Assembly: GCA_052148295.1 (NCBI GenBank)
Contig: JBKQIP010000174.1
Coordinates: 1 to 64,000 of the forward strand
Source of the DNA: Bog-473 sp052148295
Lineage (GTDB): Bacteria > Actinomycetota > Acidimicrobiia > Acidimicrobiales > RAAP-2
DNA: 64,000 bases
Direction: 5' to 3'
How positions within the stretch are numbered: position 1 is the stretch's first letter; every line of letters starts with the position of its first letter. A program made the translations under genes and the position numbers. The notes beneath the pieces were generated by a model. The model saw only the letters and a program-made list of their open reading frames with translations, was not told the DNA's origin and did not search any database. Below, in pieces: positions 51,577-61,449 of this stretch.

Positions 51577-52857
51577 TCACGACCCCAGTCGGTCCACCAG
51601 CCGGGCGTCACGGGCCGAAGGGCGCCGGGCCAGGCGCTCGTCGAGGAGCGCCCTGGCCTCCTCGGCCCGGTTGGACCTGACCAGGCCGAAGAGCAGCGCG
51701 TCGTCGAAGAGCTCACGCTGGGCCCGGCTGCCCCCGATGCGCACGAACTCGGGGCGCACGGGCAGGAGCGCATCGGCCACCTCGCTCCAGGCGCCGGCGA
51801 AGGACGCGCTCGCGGCAGCGGCCACGGCATGCAGGACCGGTGCGGGTACCGGCGATCCCCCCGCCGCCAGCCGGTCGGCCTCCTCGAGCAGCCGGCCCAG
51901 GCTCTGGTCGCCCAGCGCCGCCAGGACCACCGCGGCGCAGGCCGCGGGCAGCGGCGTAACCGGCCGCTGGGCCACCTCGTGGGCCAGCGGGGCCAACTCG
52001 GACCACGGCAGCTCCCAGCCCCCGAGTCCGTAGAGATGCCACCGCCAGAGCAGGCTGGCTCCGTCCTCCACGGCGCCCAACGCGACAGGCACGGCATCGG
52101 GCGCCAGCGCGGTGCGCCAGAGCCCACGGGCGCCCTCGGCGTCCCCGGTCGCCAGCAGGTGCAGGGCCAGATGCCAGCGCAGGTGGCGCTCGTGAAAGGC
52201 GATGGGCCGGTAGTCGTGGAGGAACGAGGTGAGCAGTTCCACGCCGTCGTGATGCCGGCCCGACTCGTAGGCCACGTGGGCCAGGCTGTGGACGGCGAAG
52301 GTGTCGTCGGGTCGCTCGGCCAGCACCTGCTCGCCGAGCCGGTGGGACTGGTCCAGGCGCCCGGCCTCGTGGCAGGCGAAGCTCCACGAGGCGGCGAAGC
52401 TCCAGTCGTCGTCCTGTCGGGGGGCCAGCCAATCGTAGAGCGCGATGATCTCCTCGCTCCGCCCGAGCAGGAACAGCACGAGCCCCACCGCCTCCCGGGC
52501 CACGTCGTCACGTGGGTACGACCGCAGGTGCGCCCGGCCCACGCTGGTGGCCGCACCCAGGTCCAGCTCGCTCAGCGCCCGTACCAGTGCCGCTTGCCCC
52601 CGGGCCCGCTCGGTGGAGGCGCTGGCCTCGGCGGCGGCGAGCGCGGGCGTGGCGGTGACCAGGTCGCCCTCGAAGAGGGCGGCGAAGGCCAGCCCGGTGG
52701 CGGCCTCGGCACAGGCCGGATCGATGGCGGCGGCGGCGGCGAAGGCCTCGCCGGCCCCGGGTCGGCCGAGGAGGAAGAGGTCGGTGCCCCGCCGGTAGTG
52801 GGCGGCGGCGCCCGCCGACCGGGTGGACAGCGGCAGGCCGCGGCGGTCGAGTTCCAT
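51577..52857 (-). CDS. TTC38-like tetratricopeptide repeat protein
   Basis: ATG 52857 (GGGAG upstream) is preferred to longer frames whose N-termini are low-complexity; 426 aa. Helical repeats run throughout. DTFAVHSLAHVAYESGRHHDG and HLRWHLALHLLATGDAEGA match the histidine-bearing repeats of the TTC38 family. There is no signal peptide or enzyme motif. TTC38-type proteins have no settled function. It is a single gene with 140 bp to the AsnC-type gene upstream of it on the map, and about 277 bp of non-coding DNA before its start. Confidence 0.75.
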   Translation of the reverse strand: MELDRRGLPLSTRSAGAAAHYRRGTDLFLLGRPGAGEAFAAAAAIDPACAEAATGLAFAALFEGDLVTATPALAAAEASASTERARGQAALVRALSELDLGAATSVGRAHLRSYPRDDVAREAVGLVLFLLGRSEEIIALYDWLAPRQDDDWSFAASWSFACHEAGRLDQSHRLGEQVLAERPDDTFAVHSLAHVAYESGRHHDGVELLTSFLHDYRPIAFHERHLRWHLALHLLATGDAEGARGLWRTALAPDAVPVALGAVEDGASLLWRWHLYGLGGWELPWSELAPLAHEVAQRPVTPLPAACAAVVLAALGDQSLGRLLEEADRLAAGGSPVPAPVLHAVAAAASASFAGAWSEVADALLPVRPEFVRIGGSRAQRELFDDALLFGLVRSNRAEEARALLDERLARRPSARDARLVDRLGS

Positions 52858-53134
52858 CCCACCAATCTCCCAGAGCCGGCCCCGGCCCGTCCCCACCTCC
52901 GGGGACCGGTGCCGCCGCCGCCCGACCGCCTGGGCACGATTCCCCGAAATCGCCCCCGGCGCCCCCCGACGGAGCGCCGGGGGCGTATGCTGCGGAGGTT
53001 GCAGGCGTGTCGACGGATCGCTGTTGGTCATCGTTCTCCCGCTGTCTGTGAACACCTATAGATCCAGATGATCGGGAGGTACAGGAATTCCTAGTCACGA
53101 CGGGCAACCGAGTGGGAATGCCGCGCCCGGCCTG

Positions 53135-54298
53135 ATGGCCTCCCCCTCGTCGCGCCTCCCCCGGCAGGGGCGGGACGCCACCGAGCCGTTCGACCCGGGC
53201 TCCTCGCGATCACTGACGAAGCGGATGATGCGACGGACGGTCCGTCTCTTCGACGCGGCGGCCACCCCCTACGGCGTGGATCGCTACGTGGAGCTGGTGC
53301 GCCCGTCGTGGTCGTCCACCGAGGTCAGGGCCAGGATCGTCGGGGTCGCCCGGACCACCCCCCGCAGCGTCACCCTCACCCTGCGCCCCAACGGGAACTG
53401 GACCGGGTTCCGGGCCGGGCAGTACACCCAGCTCGGCGTCGAGATCGACGGTGTCCGCCATACCCGCTGCTACTCCATGACCAGTGCGGCCACGAACCGA
53501 GACGGCCTGATCGAGCTGTGCGTCACGGCTCACCCCGAGGGGCGGGTGAGCCGGCACCTGGTCGACCGCGCCCGCCGAGGGGACATCGTCGCCCTGACCA
53601 CCGCCCAGGGGCTCTTCACCCTGCCCGAGGTCGAGCCGTCGCACCTGCTGCTGATCAGCGGCGGGAGCGGCATCACCCCCATGATGTCGATGCTGCGCAC
53701 CCGGTGCGCCCTGGGGTGGACCCGCCCCGTCACCTTCGTGCACTACGCCCGGACCGAATCCGACATGCTGTTCCGCCCCGAGCTGGAAGATCTGGCGGAC
53801 GCCCCGGGCCTCCGGCTGGTGCGGGTGTTCACCGAACAGCCGGGCGCCGGCGACGCGGACGGGTTCCTGTCGGCGGCCCAGTGGCGCCGCGCGCGGATCG
53901 GCTGGTCGACGTCGGAGGCGTTCGTCTGTGGTCCGGCCCCCCTCATGGACGCCGCCCAGGCGCTGTTCGCGGCGGGCCGGCGCGGCGACCACCTCCACAC
54001 CGAGGCCTTCGGCCTGACCCAGTTCGCCGCCGAGGCGGGCACCGTGGACGGCGCCGTGCGCTTCGCCGCCAGCGAAGTCGGCTGCTCCAGTGACGGCACC
54101 CCGCTACTGGTCCAGGCCGAGGCGTCCGGCCTGACCCCCAAGCACGGCTGCCGCATGGGCATCTGCCACACCTGCACCAGCCGGCTCTGCTCCGGCGTCG
54201 TACGCAACGTGGTGACGGGCCAGCTGACCAACGGGCCCGATGTCAACATCCGGATCTGCGTGAGCGTCCCGGTGGGCGACGTCGAGATCGACCTGTGA
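53135..54298 (+). CDS. Ferredoxin reductase with C-terminal 2Fe-2S domain (desaturase partner)
   Basis: The 387-aa protein has an FAD-binding domain with RCYSMTSA, an NAD(P)-binding domain with LLISGGSGITPMMSML and VCGPAPLMDAA, and a plant-type ferredoxin domain with GCRMGICHTCTSRLCSG and IRICVSVPVG. The order FNR-ferredoxin and the position directly before a desaturase match mycobacterial Rv3230c, which delivers electrons to DesA3. It should pass electrons from NADPH through FAD and 2Fe-2S to the di-iron desaturase. The genes are 25 bp apart in one operon. Confidence 0.92.
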   Translation: MASPSSRLPRQGRDATEPFDPGSSRSLTKRMMRRTVRLFDAAATPYGVDRYVELVRPSWSSTEVRARIVGVARTTPRSVTLTLRPNGNWTGFRAGQYTQLGVEIDGVRHTRCYSMTSAATNRDGLIELCVTAHPEGRVSRHLVDRARRGDIVALTTAQGLFTLPEVEPSHLLLISGGSGITPMMSMLRTRCALGWTRPVTFVHYARTESDMLFRPELEDLADAPGLRLVRVFTEQPGAGDADGFLSAAQWRRARIGWSTSEAFVCGPAPLMDAAQALFAAGRRGDHLHTEAFGLTQFAAEAGTVDGAVRFAASEVGCSSDGTPLLVQAEASGLTPKHGCRMGICHTCTSRLCSGVVRNVVTGQLTNGPDVNIRICVSVPVGDVEIDL

Positions 54299-54323
54299 TC
54301 CCTCCAGACCGACAGGGCCCCTC

Positions 54324-55457
54324 GTGACCACGGTCGCCGAAGCCCACGGGCTCACGCCCGTGCAGCTCGACGCCCTGGCCGTCGAGATCGAGGACCTGCG
54401 GGCCAAGGTGGCGTCCCAGCTCGGCGCCGCCGACGTGCGGTACATCCGCCGCGTCATCCGCGTGCAGCGCTGGTCCGAGATCGGCGGCCGGGCCTCGTTC
54501 TTCCTGGGCTTCCTCCCACCGTTCTGGCTGGCCGGGGTGGCCGGGCTCTCCCTCTCGAAGATCCTCGACAACATGGAGATCGGCCACAACGTCCTGCACG
54601 GCCAGTACGACTGGACCAACGACCCGGCCCTCTCCTCGACCGACTTCGAGTGGGACTCCTCGTGCACGGCCAAGGGATGGCAGCACTACCACAACTACCT
54701 CCACCACACCTTCACCAACATCACCGGGAAGGACCGTGACCTCGGCTACGGCGTCGTCCGCATCAGCGGCGACACGCCCTGGTCACCGCTGAACCTGGGA
54801 AACCCGCTGTACGCGCTGGGGCTGGCCATGGTCTTCGATCACGGCATCATGTTCCACGAGGTGGAGGTGGACCAGGTCCGCGACGGCGAGAAGTCATGGG
54901 ACGACGTCAAGCCGGCCCTGCGCAACGGCCTGCGCAAATCGGGGAAGCTGGCCTTCCGGGACTACATCATGTGGCCCGCCTTCACCGGCCCGCTCTTCCT
55001 CCTGACCATGGCCGGCAACGCCCTGGCCAACCTCATCCGCAACCTGTGGGCCTTCATCATCATCTTCTGCGGGCACTTCCCCAGCGGGGTGCTCGAGTTC
55101 ACCGAGGAGGAGTGCGAGGGCGAGTCCAAGGGCCACTGGTACTTCCGCCAGATCCTCGGGTCGGGCAACATCACCGGCGGTCGCCTCTTCCACCTCATGA
55201 GCGGGAACCTGAGCTTTCAGATCGAGCATCACCTCTTCCCCGACATCCCGGCCCGCCGGTACCAGCAGATCGCCCCGCACGTCCGGGAGATCTGCCGGCG
55301 CTACGGCATCCCCTACAACACCGGCCGTCTCTCGCGGCAGTTCGGTTCGGTGATCGGCAAGATCTTCCGCTTCGCCTTCCCCTCCCGCAAGAGCCGCGAC
55401 GTCTCGGCGCCCCCCGGGGCGCCACCGGGCGAGCCGGCCGAGCTCCTGGCCGCCTAG
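54324..55457 (+). CDS. Membrane fatty acid (acyl-CoA) desaturase, DesA3-like
   Basis: The 377-aa integral membrane di-iron enzyme starts at GTG. Three histidine boxes are intact: GHNVLH (HxxxH), HYHNYLHH (HxxxHH type) and QIEHHLFPD (QxxHH). Hydrophobic helices occur at about 57-78, 155-175 and 225-260. It introduces a cis double bond into a saturated acyl chain, probably at delta-9 in membrane lipids, using the reductase encoded just upstream. Its stop overlaps by 4 bp the stop region of the convergent glycosidase gene. Confidence 0.9.
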   Translation: MTTVAEAHGLTPVQLDALAVEIEDLRAKVASQLGAADVRYIRRVIRVQRWSEIGGRASFFLGFLPPFWLAGVAGLSLSKILDNMEIGHNVLHGQYDWTNDPALSSTDFEWDSSCTAKGWQHYHNYLHHTFTNITGKDRDLGYGVVRISGDTPWSPLNLGNPLYALGLAMVFDHGIMFHEVEVDQVRDGEKSWDDVKPALRNGLRKSGKLAFRDYIMWPAFTGPLFLLTMAGNALANLIRNLWAFIIIFCGHFPSGVLEFTEEECEGESKGHWYFRQILGSGNITGGRLFHLMSGNLSFQIEHHLFPDIPARRYQQIAPHVREICRRYGIPYNTGRLSRQFGSVIGKIFRFAFPSRKSRDVSAPPGAPPGEPAELLAA

Positions 55458-57091
55458 CCGTCCGGCGGGCCCTGCTGGGCGACCACGGCCTCCCACGGAC
55501 CCAGGCGCAGGGACCCGCCGACGGGTTCGCCGTCCCGCCGGCGATCGGTGCAGATCCGCACCGAGCCGACGATGCCGTCGACCGCGGTGGCCCGATCGGC
55601 CATGTTCAGGACGACGACGACCCGCTCGCCCCGGCCCCAGGCCCACACATCGGCCGGCGCGTCCAGCGTCCGGTAGCGGCCCCGCTGGAGGTCGGGGAGC
55701 CGGCGGCGCAGGGCGATGAGGTCGCGGGCCAGGTGTAGCACGGAAGCCGGGTCCGCCCGCTGGTCCTCGACGTTGCCGGCCGCCGGATCGCCCAGGGGCA
55801 GCCACGGCCGCACCCCCGGTCGGGTGAAGCCGCCGCCGGGCGCGGCGCGCCACGGCATGGGCGTGCGGCAGGCGTCGCGGCCGGCGTAGTGCGGCCAGTA
55901 CCGGACCCCCAAAGGGTCCTTCATGTCGGCGTGGGCCACGGCGGTGTCGCCCTGCCCGATCTCGTCGCCCTGGTACAGCACCGGTGTGCCCCGCAATCCC
56001 AGCAGCATGAGCAGGGCGACCCGGACCCGGCGCGGGTCGTCACCGGCCCACCGCGTGGGGAACCGGAACATGTCGTGATTCGAGCCGGTCCACGCCGGCC
56101 AGGCGCCGGGAGGCAACGCCGCCTCGGTCTCCTCCACCACGGCGCGCAGGGACGGGGCCTCGAGCGGGGCGCCGATGAAGGCGAAATTGAAGGCGAGGTG
56201 CAGCTCGTCCCCCCGGCCGTAGTAGGCGGCCAGCTGGTCCACCGGCACCGGGGTCTCGCCGATGAGCAGGCGCGCCTCGGCGTAGCCGTCGGCCACGGCC
56301 CGCCACCGTCTGATCACGTCGTGCACCTCGGGTCGGTTGGCGTTGTAGACCGGACGCTGCCCGAACAACTGCGCCTCGAAATCGTCGTCCTCGGTCGCCA
56401 CCGGGTTGTCCCGGAGCAGGGCGTCCTTGATGACGACATTGCACACGTCGATGCGGAAGCCCGCCACGCCGCGGTCGAGCCAGTACCGCATGATCCGGTC
56501 GAAGGCGGCACGCACGTCGGCGTTCCACCAATTGAGGTCCGGCTGCTCGGGGAGATGGTTGTGCAGGAAGCACTGCCCCGAGGCGGGATGGAGGGTCCAC
56601 GCCGGACCACCGAAGCTGCTCACCCAATTGTTCGGTGGCGTGCCATCGGGCCCCGGATCCGCCCACACATACCAGTCCCGCCGCGCCGACGCCCGTGACG
56701 ACCGTGATTCGAGGAACCACGGGTGCCGGTCGCTGGTGTGGTTGGGCACCAGATCCAACAGGACGCGGATGCCACGGCGACCGGCCTCGGCGATGAGCCG
56801 GTCGACGTCGTCGAGCGTCCCGAAATCGGGGTGGACGGCGCAGAAGTCCGAGACGTCGTAGCCCCAGTCGGCATTGGGCGACGGCGTGACCGGCGAGAGC
56901 CAGATGCCGTCGACCCCCAGCCAGGCCAGATGGTCGAGGTGCGCGATGACGCCGGGGAGATCGCCCGTGCCGTCGCCGTCGGAGTCGGCGAAGGAGCGCA
57001 GGTAGATCTGGTAGAGCACGGCGGACGCCCACCACGGTTCGTCCCTCGACCCCTCCGGGGCGGGCCCGGCGCTCAGCGGGGTGGCCGCCAC
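55454..57091 (-). CDS. GH13 alpha-amylase family glycosidase (oligo-1,6-glucosidase/alpha-glucosidase type)
   Basis: GTG 57091 gives 545 aa and overlaps the upstream gene by 19 bp. The (beta/alpha)8 barrel signatures are DLVPNHTS (region I), GFRIDVCN (nucleophile Asp, region II), ARLLIGETPV (acid/base Glu, region III) and WTGSNHDMFR (region IV). QIYLRSFADSDGDGTGDL is typical of the alpha-glucosidase/trehalose-converting subfamily. There is no signal peptide, so it works on oligosaccharides in the cytoplasm. It lacks neighbours of a sugar-transport operon and instead follows a PhyH-type gene. Confidence 0.9.
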   Translation of the reverse strand: MAATPLSAGPAPEGSRDEPWWASAVLYQIYLRSFADSDGDGTGDLPGVIAHLDHLAWLGVDGIWLSPVTPSPNADWGYDVSDFCAVHPDFGTLDDVDRLIAEAGRRGIRVLLDLVPNHTSDRHPWFLESRSSRASARRDWYVWADPGPDGTPPNNWVSSFGGPAWTLHPASGQCFLHNHLPEQPDLNWWNADVRAAFDRIMRYWLDRGVAGFRIDVCNVVIKDALLRDNPVATEDDDFEAQLFGQRPVYNANRPEVHDVIRRWRAVADGYAEARLLIGETPVPVDQLAAYYGRGDELHLAFNFAFIGAPLEAPSLRAVVEETEAALPPGAWPAWTGSNHDMFRFPTRWAGDDPRRVRVALLMLLGLRGTPVLYQGDEIGQGDTAVAHADMKDPLGVRYWPHYAGRDACRTPMPWRAAPGGGFTRPGVRPWLPLGDPAAGNVEDQRADPASVLHLARDLIALRRRLPDLQRGRYRTLDAPADVWAWGRGERVVVVLNMADRATAVDGIVGSVRICTDRRRDGEPVGGSLRLGPWEAVVAQQGPPDG

Positions 57092-57949
57092 GGTGTCAGG
57101 TCGAGCCGCGGGTAGCGCGCCGCCACGCCGCGCAGGGTCTCCTCGTTCCAGTAGGGGTGCCCGGGGGGCGGGAAGCCCAACAGGCACAGCTGCCGCACGG
57201 TGGGTCCCTGCATGAACCGGTGCCAGGCCATGCCCTCGGCCGCGCCGGGCCAGGCTTGGGAGCCCAGCCAGTCCGTCCCGGCCGGCTTGAAGGAGACGTG
57301 CAGCATGAAGCGGGCCGACGCCGGCGCGGTCATGCGGACCCCGCGGTGGTACACGTCGGGCCGGTAGGCCAGCACGGATCCGGAGGGGCCCTCGGCCGGC
57401 ACCTCGGCCTGGTACAGGGGGCCGTACTCGTCCATGCTCAGGTAGGTGCGCTCCACCGGGATGTGCCCGGTCAGCTGCCGCGACACCATCCGTGTCGCCG
57501 CGGTCTCGGTCGTGACGTCGCTCAGGTAGACGAAGAGCTCCAGGTGCTGATATCCCACATCGGCGCGCGGCACCACCAGCGTGTGGTTGCCGTAGTCGAC
57601 GTGGTGCAGCTGCTCGTCGGACAGGGCGCCACCCGAGTACTTCGCGCTGAGCGCGCCCTGGTACAGGCGCAGGTCGGTGAGGCCCAGGAAGTCCTCGGCC
57701 AGATCGATCAGGCGCTCGTGCAGGACGAGGTCGTTCAGCGCGGCGCTCTCGAAGGGAAAGCGGGGCATCACCTCGTGGGAGTCGTTGCGGAAGGGATGGT
57801 TGCGCTCGGGCTCACGGTCCGCGGCGAAGTCCTCGGCCGTCGGGAACAGCTCCGGCAGCACCCGCTGCGCCGCCTGCACGGCCGCCGCGGGCAGGTAGCA
57901 CTTCAGGAGACACCATCCCTCCGTCTCCCAGCGTTGCTTGGCCCCGGGC

Positions 57950-57957
<8 letters not shown>
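57073..57957 (-). CDS. PhyH-family Fe(II)/2-oxoglutarate dioxygenase
   Basis: GTG 57957 overlaps the ABC-F stop by 8 bp and gives 294 aa. The double-stranded beta-helix of phytanoyl-CoA dioxygenases is visible. The iron ligands are likely in HHVDYGNHTLVV (HxD) and in YHRGVRM (distal His), with R of SARFMLHVSF contacting 2-oxoglutarate. Substrates of bacterial members range from lipids to natural-product scaffolds and cannot be predicted. Its place between an EttA-type factor and a glycosidase, with overlaps on both sides, is unusual. Confidence 0.85.
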
Positions 57958-59629
<1,672 letters not shown>

Positions 59630-59758
59630 GACGCACAGTGTGGCCCACGGGATCCCGGCCGCGCCCACCGGGGGTCCCCGGCCGCGCCCGCCCGCCCTGG
59701 CCGCGCCGGTGTTCGAGAACCCGCTCGGCCCTCCGGCCGACCGCGGCCCTGCCCTAGC

Positions 59759-60796
59759 ATGAGCGACGTGCCCTCTCCGCTGATGCCGGCAGCCGTCTAT
59801 GTGGGAGCCGGCAAGATCGAGGTCGACTACGTTCCCGTCCCCGAGCCGCGCCCCGGAGAGGTGTTGGTCGAGATCGCCGAGTGCGGGATCTGCGGGTCCG
59901 ACCTCCACCTGGTCCTCGAGGACTACGCCAAGCCCGGGTCCATCCTCGGCCACGAATGGTCGGGCGTGGTGGTCTCGGGGGACACCAGCGGCTGGGCGCC
60001 CGGTCAGCGGGTGGTGGGGAACCCGACGCCCGGATGCGGCGCGTGCCGGGCCTGCCGGCGGGGCCGGCCCTCCGTCTGCCTACACCGCCCGCCCGCCGAC
60101 CTCCTCGGGTCGCACGGCGCCTTCTGCCGCTACAAGAGCGTCTCGACCGGCAACGTGCTGCGCATCCCCGACTCACTCTCCAGCCGGGCGGCGGCGCTGA
60201 CCGAGCCGACGGCCATCGCGCTCCACGCCGTGCACATGGGCCAGGTGGATCCTGACGATCGCGTCCTGGTCACCGGCGGTGGACCGGTCGGGTTGCTCAT
60301 CGTCGCCGTCCTGCGCTCCCGGGGGGTGACCGACATCACCGTGAGCGAGCCCTCGCCCATCCGGCGCGAGCGGGCGCGGGCCGTCGGGGCGACACAGGTG
60401 GTGGTGCCCGACACCCTGGTGGACCCGCCCGTGGGCGTGTCGGTCGCCCAGCCCTACGCCGTGGCCTTCGAGTGCTCCGGTCGGGCCACCGCGGTCGAGG
60501 GTGCGCTCGGCCAGCTGGACTACGCCGGCACCCTGGTCGTGGTGGGAACCGGCTTCGTGCCGCCGCGGGTGAACCAGAACCGCATGATCATCTTCGAGCT
60601 CGAGATCGTCGGCGCCTACAATTACGACGCGGCGGGCTTCGCACCCGCGGTGGAGCTGCTGGACAGCGGCGCGCTGCCCCTCGAGTTTCTCCTCGAGCCC
60701 GAGGACATCCCCCTCAGCGGGGTGATGGACGCCATGGAGCGGCTCTCCCGGGGGGAGATCCCGGGCAAGGTGCTGGTGCGACCGGAGGCGCCGTGA
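59759..60796 (+). CDS. Zinc-dependent medium-chain dehydrogenase
   Basis: ATG 59759 gives 345 aa. The catalytic zinc site shows CGICGSDLH and GHEWSGVV, and a structural zinc loop has four cysteines (PGCGACRACRRGRPSVC). The NAD(P)-binding fold is VLVTGGGPVGLLIVAVLRS. It oxidises an alcohol to a ketone or aldehyde; sugar-alcohol or threonine dehydrogenase-like specificities are possible. It overlaps the following VOC gene by 4 bp (GTGA). Confidence 0.9.
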   Translation: MSDVPSPLMPAAVYVGAGKIEVDYVPVPEPRPGEVLVEIAECGICGSDLHLVLEDYAKPGSILGHEWSGVVVSGDTSGWAPGQRVVGNPTPGCGACRACRRGRPSVCLHRPPADLLGSHGAFCRYKSVSTGNVLRIPDSLSSRAAALTEPTAIALHAVHMGQVDPDDRVLVTGGGPVGLLIVAVLRSRGVTDITVSEPSPIRRERARAVGATQVVVPDTLVDPPVGVSVAQPYAVAFECSGRATAVEGALGQLDYAGTLVVVGTGFVPPRVNQNRMIIFELEIVGAYNYDAAGFAPAVELLDSGALPLEFLLEPEDIPLSGVMDAMERLSRGEIPGKVLVRPEAP

Positions 60797-61254
60797 GCAC
60801 CGAGGCCGCCTTTCGTCCCCGGATCAATCACGTGGCCATCAGCGTGGACGCCGCACTGCTCGACCCCGAAGGGCGGGCCACGCTCCTCGCCTACTTCTCC
60901 GAGGTGTTCGGATGGACGGAGGGGGACAACACCGGCGAGACGGGCAATCCGCTCATCCTCTACACCGGATCGCTCCGCCAGTTCCTCTACCTGCTGCCGG
61001 CCGCCCAGGACTTCCTGGTGGCCCCTCCGCTCGACCATTTCGGGCTCGAGGTGTCCTCGGTCGGAGAGCTGGAGGCGATCCTGGCGCGGGCCAGGGAGTA
61101 CCAGCAGAAGGACGACCGGGTCCGCATCATCGACATCGGCACCATGGTGACCCACGGCCCCACCGACGACTACACCTTGACCAACGCCTACATCGGGTTC
61201 GTGCTCCCGCTGATGATCGAGTTGCAGCACATCGAGCGCCAAGCCCGGCCCTGA
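60793..61254 (+). CDS. VOC/glyoxalase-fold protein
   Basis: The 153-aa protein starts at GTG in the dehydrogenase stop. One VOC module shows INHVAISVDAALLDPEGRAT, ILYTGSLRQFLYLL, PPLDHFGLEVSSV (second metal-ligand region) and a final MIELQHIE with Glu. Candidate metal ligands are H at about 13, H in DHFGLE and E in IELQ. Dioxygenase, isomerase or resistance functions occur in this fold. Co-translation with the dehydrogenase suggests action on its product. The stop lies in a 14-bp tandem repeat. Confidence 0.75.
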   Translation: MSTEAAFRPRINHVAISVDAALLDPEGRATLLAYFSEVFGWTEGDNTGETGNPLILYTGSLRQFLYLLPAAQDFLVAPPLDHFGLEVSSVGELEAILARAREYQQKDDRVRIIDIGTMVTHGPTDDYTLTNAYIGFVLPLMIELQHIERQARP

Positions 61255-61290
61255 GCCGGCTGCCCTGAGCCGGCTGCCCTGAGCCGACCG
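61249..61290 (+). repeat. Three tandem 14-bp repeats at the VOC gene stop codon
   Basis: CCCTGAGCCGGCTG occurs at 61249-61262 and 61263-61276, with a variant CCCTGAGCCGACCG at 61277-61290. The first unit supplies the stop codon TGA of the VOC gene. Each unit contains the self-complementary GCCGGC, so the array can fold into alternative hairpins. Slippage during replication is the likely origin. Confidence 0.85.
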
Positions 61291-61449
61291 GCCCCGCAGC
61301 CCGGCGGCGTTCCGGACCAGGTCTCCGGCCCGCCTCGGGGGGCGACGCCAACCGGCGTCCGGGCGAGGTTACCCTGCAGGTCTCCCTGGTCATGAGCCGT
61401 TGCGACCGGGAGCATTCCGAGATCCATTTCCGTGGTGCGGGACCGACTC

